In this document: one piece after another, positions 6,821 through 8,192 of the stretch | How positions within the stretch are numbered: the first letter of the stretch is position 1 | How the letters are laid out: every line of letters starts with the position of its first letter | Assembly (NCBI GenBank): GCA_016790385.1 | Contig: JAEUNV010000093.1 | Coordinates: forward strand, 1 to 8,192 | DNA length: 8,192 nucleotides | Direction: 5' to 3' | Origin: Zoogloea sp. | GTDB lineage: Bacteria > Pseudomonadota > Gammaproteobacteria > Burkholderiales > Rhodocyclaceae | Program-made: the position numbers and the translations under genes | The notes under the pieces: model-generated | Database searches by the model: none | What the model was told of the DNA's origin: nothing | The model's input: the letters and a program-made list of their open reading frames with translations, nothing else

Positions 6821-6838
6821 ATTGGAGAACTGTCCAAT
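6821..6838. repeat. Inverted repeat upstream of the atp promoter
   Basis: ATTGGA (6821-6826) and TCCAAT (6833-6838) are perfect 6-base arms separated by 6 bases, giving an 18-base dyad. It ends 21 bases before the putative atp -35 element, a position suited to an activator or repressor site. No known regulator motif was recognised with confidence. Confidence 0.4.
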
Positions 6839-6859
6839 AATGCTGCAATGCCGCCACGA

Positions 6860-6888
6860 TTGACTTTGCTGTGGTTAACCCCTACCAT
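6860..6888 (+). promoter_or_regulatory. Candidate sigma-70 promoter of the atp operon
   Basis: TTGACT (6860-6865, five of six -35 matches) is followed after exactly 17 bases by TACCAT (6883-6888, four of six -10 matches). Transcription would begin near 6895 and leave a leader of about 50 bases before the atpI ATG at 6946. It is the best-spaced promoter found between the divergent genes on this strand. Confidence 0.5.
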
Positions 6889-6945
6889 CCACCCGTTTTT
6901 CGTACGGCGGATGGCGCATTACCCGACGTGCCACGCAGAGAGCCA

Positions 6946-7287
6946 ATGTTTAAAGCGGTATTCCTGCAGATAGGCGCGACAATCCTGGTTGCATTGGTTG
7001 CAGGATTGATATCAGGGACGCGCGGTGCGTTGTCGGCGGCGTTGGGAGGCGCAGCCTGTGTTCTTCCCAATTTGTTGTTCGCCTTGCGCCTGAGCTTGGT
7101 TTCCAAGCGACCGGCTGCGTCGTACCCGCTTGAGTTTTTTGTTGGCGAGTTCTTAAAGATCGCGTCAACCGTAGGATTGTTGGCGACCGTTCGACTCGTG
7201 TATCCAGACGTCCATTGGTTGGCGTTGTTTATCGGGTTGGTCGTGGCGCTAAAGGCGAATTTATTTGCATTTTTGGTGAAGACCTGA
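6946..7287 (+). CDS. atpI: ATP synthase subunit I (AtpI)
   Basis: This 113-residue membrane protein is the non-structural first gene of F-type ATP synthase operons, thought to help assemble the c-ring or the Fo sector. Four hydrophobic segments are visible at about residues 4-22, 29-48, 73-88 and 91-111. The features [17 protein letters not shown] (26-42) and the polar GEFLK motif (67-71, inside an otherwise hydrophobic region) fit the AtpI family. I start at ATG 6946; GTG 6871 in the same frame would add 25 residues of non-hydrophobic, unconserved-looking sequence and would overlap the putative promoter. An AGAGAG (6937-6942) lies close before the ATG but is a weak binding site. The gene ends two bases before atpB, indicating coupled translation. 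Its codons are less GC-rich (many TTG, GTT) than those of atpB. Confidence 0.88.
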   Translation: MFKAVFLQIGATILVALVAGLISGTRGALSAALGGAACVLPNLLFALRLSLVSKRPAASYPLEFFVGEFLKIASTVGLLATVRLVYPDVHWLALFIGLVVALKANLFAFLVKT

Positions 7288-7289
7288 CC

Positions 7290-8132
7290 ATGAGCACTGG
7301 CACCGAAGCACACGGCCCGACCGCGGGCGAATACATTGTCCACCACCTCACCCACCTCAACTCCACCGGTCATGCGCAATCCGCGATCATCGACTGGAGT
7401 GTGTGGAATCTGGACACGTTGTTCTTCTCGATCGGCCTGGGTATCGTCACCCTGCTGATTCTGACCAAAGCGGCAAGCAAGGCAACGTCCGGCGTTCCCG
7501 GTCGTTTTCAGGCAGCCATCGAGATCCTCGTGGAAATGGTTGCCGATCAGGCCAAGGGCATCGTGCATAGCGCCGAATCCCGCAAGTTTGTTGCTCCGGT
7601 GGCACTTACCGTGTTCTTCTGGATCTTCCTGATGAACTCCATGGATTTCCTGCCGGTCGATCTGCTGCCGAAAATCTGGGCGCTGATCTCTGGAAACGAG
7701 CATGCTTATCTCCGCGTCGTGCCCACAGCTGATCTTAATGGCACCCTTGGCATGTCCATCGGCGTTCTCTTGATCTGCCTTTACTACAACATCAAGATCA
7801 AAGGCCTGGGTGGTTGGGTCCATGAACTCTTTACCGCTCCTTTCGGTTCTCATCCGCTGCTCTACCCGGTCAACTTCCTGATGCAGATGATCGAGTTCCT
7901 GGCCAAGACCGTGTCCCACGGCATGCGGTTGTTCGGCAACATGTACGCTGGCGAACTCGTGTTCATGTTGATCGCGCTGATGGGCGGCACTGCCACCGTG
8001 TTCGGTTTCCTCGGCCACATCGTTGCCGGCTCCATCTGGGCGGTCTTCCATATCCTGATTGTCGCCCTGCAGGCCTTCATCTTCATGATGCTGACCCTGG
8101 TGTACATCGGACAGGCCCACGAAAGCCACTAA
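7290..8132 (+). CDS. atpB: F-type ATP synthase subunit a (AtpB)
   Basis: This 280-residue inner-membrane protein forms the proton half-channels of the Fo motor, where protons pass to and from the rotating c-ring. The hallmark [17 protein letters not shown] (209-225) contains the essential arginine (Arg213, equivalent to E. coli Arg210), Asn217 and Glu222. [18 protein letters not shown] (251-268) holds His254 and Gln261, matching E. coli His245 and Gln252. Several long hydrophobic segments are seen at about 43-60, 101-122, 153-168, 222-248 and 251-273. The start ATG 7290 is preceded by GGTGAAG at 7275-7281; a longer reading frame from 7215 would overlap atpI and is rejected. The His-rich N-terminus (HHLTHL) lies before the first membrane helix. 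The operon continues beyond the window, where atpE is expected. Confidence 0.97.
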   Translation: MSTGTEAHGPTAGEYIVHHLTHLNSTGHAQSAIIDWSVWNLDTLFFSIGLGIVTLLILTKAASKATSGVPGRFQAAIEILVEMVADQAKGIVHSAESRKFVAPVALTVFFWIFLMNSMDFLPVDLLPKIWALISGNEHAYLRVVPTADLNGTLGMSIGVLLICLYYNIKIKGLGGWVHELFTAPFGSHPLLYPVNFLMQMIEFLAKTVSHGMRLFGNMYAGELVFMLIALMGGTATVFGFLGHIVAGSIWAVFHILIVALQAFIFMMLTLVYIGQAHESH

Positions 8133-8185
8133 GAAGTTTCAAGGTTTAAGCAGTCGTTTCGGTTTCAATTTAAATCATCTCAACT

Positions 8186-8192
8186 AAAGGAG
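8186..8192 (+). promoter_or_regulatory. Ribosome binding site for the next atp gene (expected atpE)
   Basis: AAAGGAG, a near-perfect Shine-Dalgarno sequence, is the last thing in the window, 54 bases after the atpB stop. In this operon type the next gene is atpE (c-ring subunit), which is made in many copies and commonly has a strong binding site. The gene itself is outside the window. The stretch 8133-8185 is A/T-rich and shows no clear hairpin, which also suits efficient initiation. Confidence 0.65.

Noticed and set aside
6759..6857. N-terminal extension of the ArsR-type regulator from upstream in-frame starts (as far as 6857)
   Set aside because: It would place a consensus-like promoter and inverted repeats inside coding sequence and exceed the usual family length. 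The short in-frame starts at 6770 and 6782 cannot be fully excluded.
7215..7289. Extended N-terminus of AtpB overlapping atpI
   Set aside because: The extra 25 residues duplicate atpI coding sequence out of frame and do not match AtpB; ATG 7290 has a suitable binding site.
6882..8129. 415-codon open frame on the minus strand opposite atpI and atpB
   Set aside because: It is antisense to two firmly identified genes; its translation is rich in His, Gln, Asp and Glu as expected from the complement of membrane-protein codons, and no family is recognisable.

Overview
The window is high-GC, densely coded bacterial chromosome. It ends in the start of an F-type ATP synthase operon (atpI-atpB, with a ribosome binding site for the next gene at the very edge). 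Protein types and codon use suggest a betaproteobacterium, plausibly of the Rhodocyclales. That placement is an inference from recognised families (a 280-residue AtpB, YaeQ, a rhombosortase-like protease, an Aas/LplT-type lipid module), not a database result.

Layout: 1-132 is the tail of an Ala/Lys-rich repetitive protein, followed by a good rho-independent terminator. 248-793 (+) is a YaeQ-family protein. 908-1624 (+) is an iron-type superoxide dismutase with an N-terminal twin-arginine signal, so probably exported. It converges on a minus-strand block: an LplT-like transporter fused to a PlsC acyltransferase (1639-3552), a rhombosortase-like rhomboid protease (3677-4267), an Aas-type acyltransferase/acyl-ACP synthetase (4289-6427) and a small ArsR-type repressor (6447-6758). 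Transcription order is regulator, Aas, protease, transporter-acyltransferase. The first three genes are tightly spaced; a 124-base gap precedes the last.

Divergent from this block, on the plus strand, are atpI (6946-7287) and atpB (7290-8132). The 187-base region between the two transcription units is the most information-rich non-coding part. It holds a consensus-like minus-strand promoter, a nearly perfect 28-base palindrome overlapping the regulator's start codon (likely its own operator), two further inverted repeats, and a plausible sigma-70 promoter for the atp operon.

Functionally, the minus-strand block looks like an envelope-lipid maintenance module. The transporter half would flip lysophospholipids inward, the two PlsC domains and the acyl-activating domain would re-acylate them, and the ArsR-type protein would control the set. 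The rhombosortase-like protease adds a membrane-protein processing step whose link to lipid recycling is not obvious. No mobile element, CRISPR array, tRNA or rRNA was recognised.
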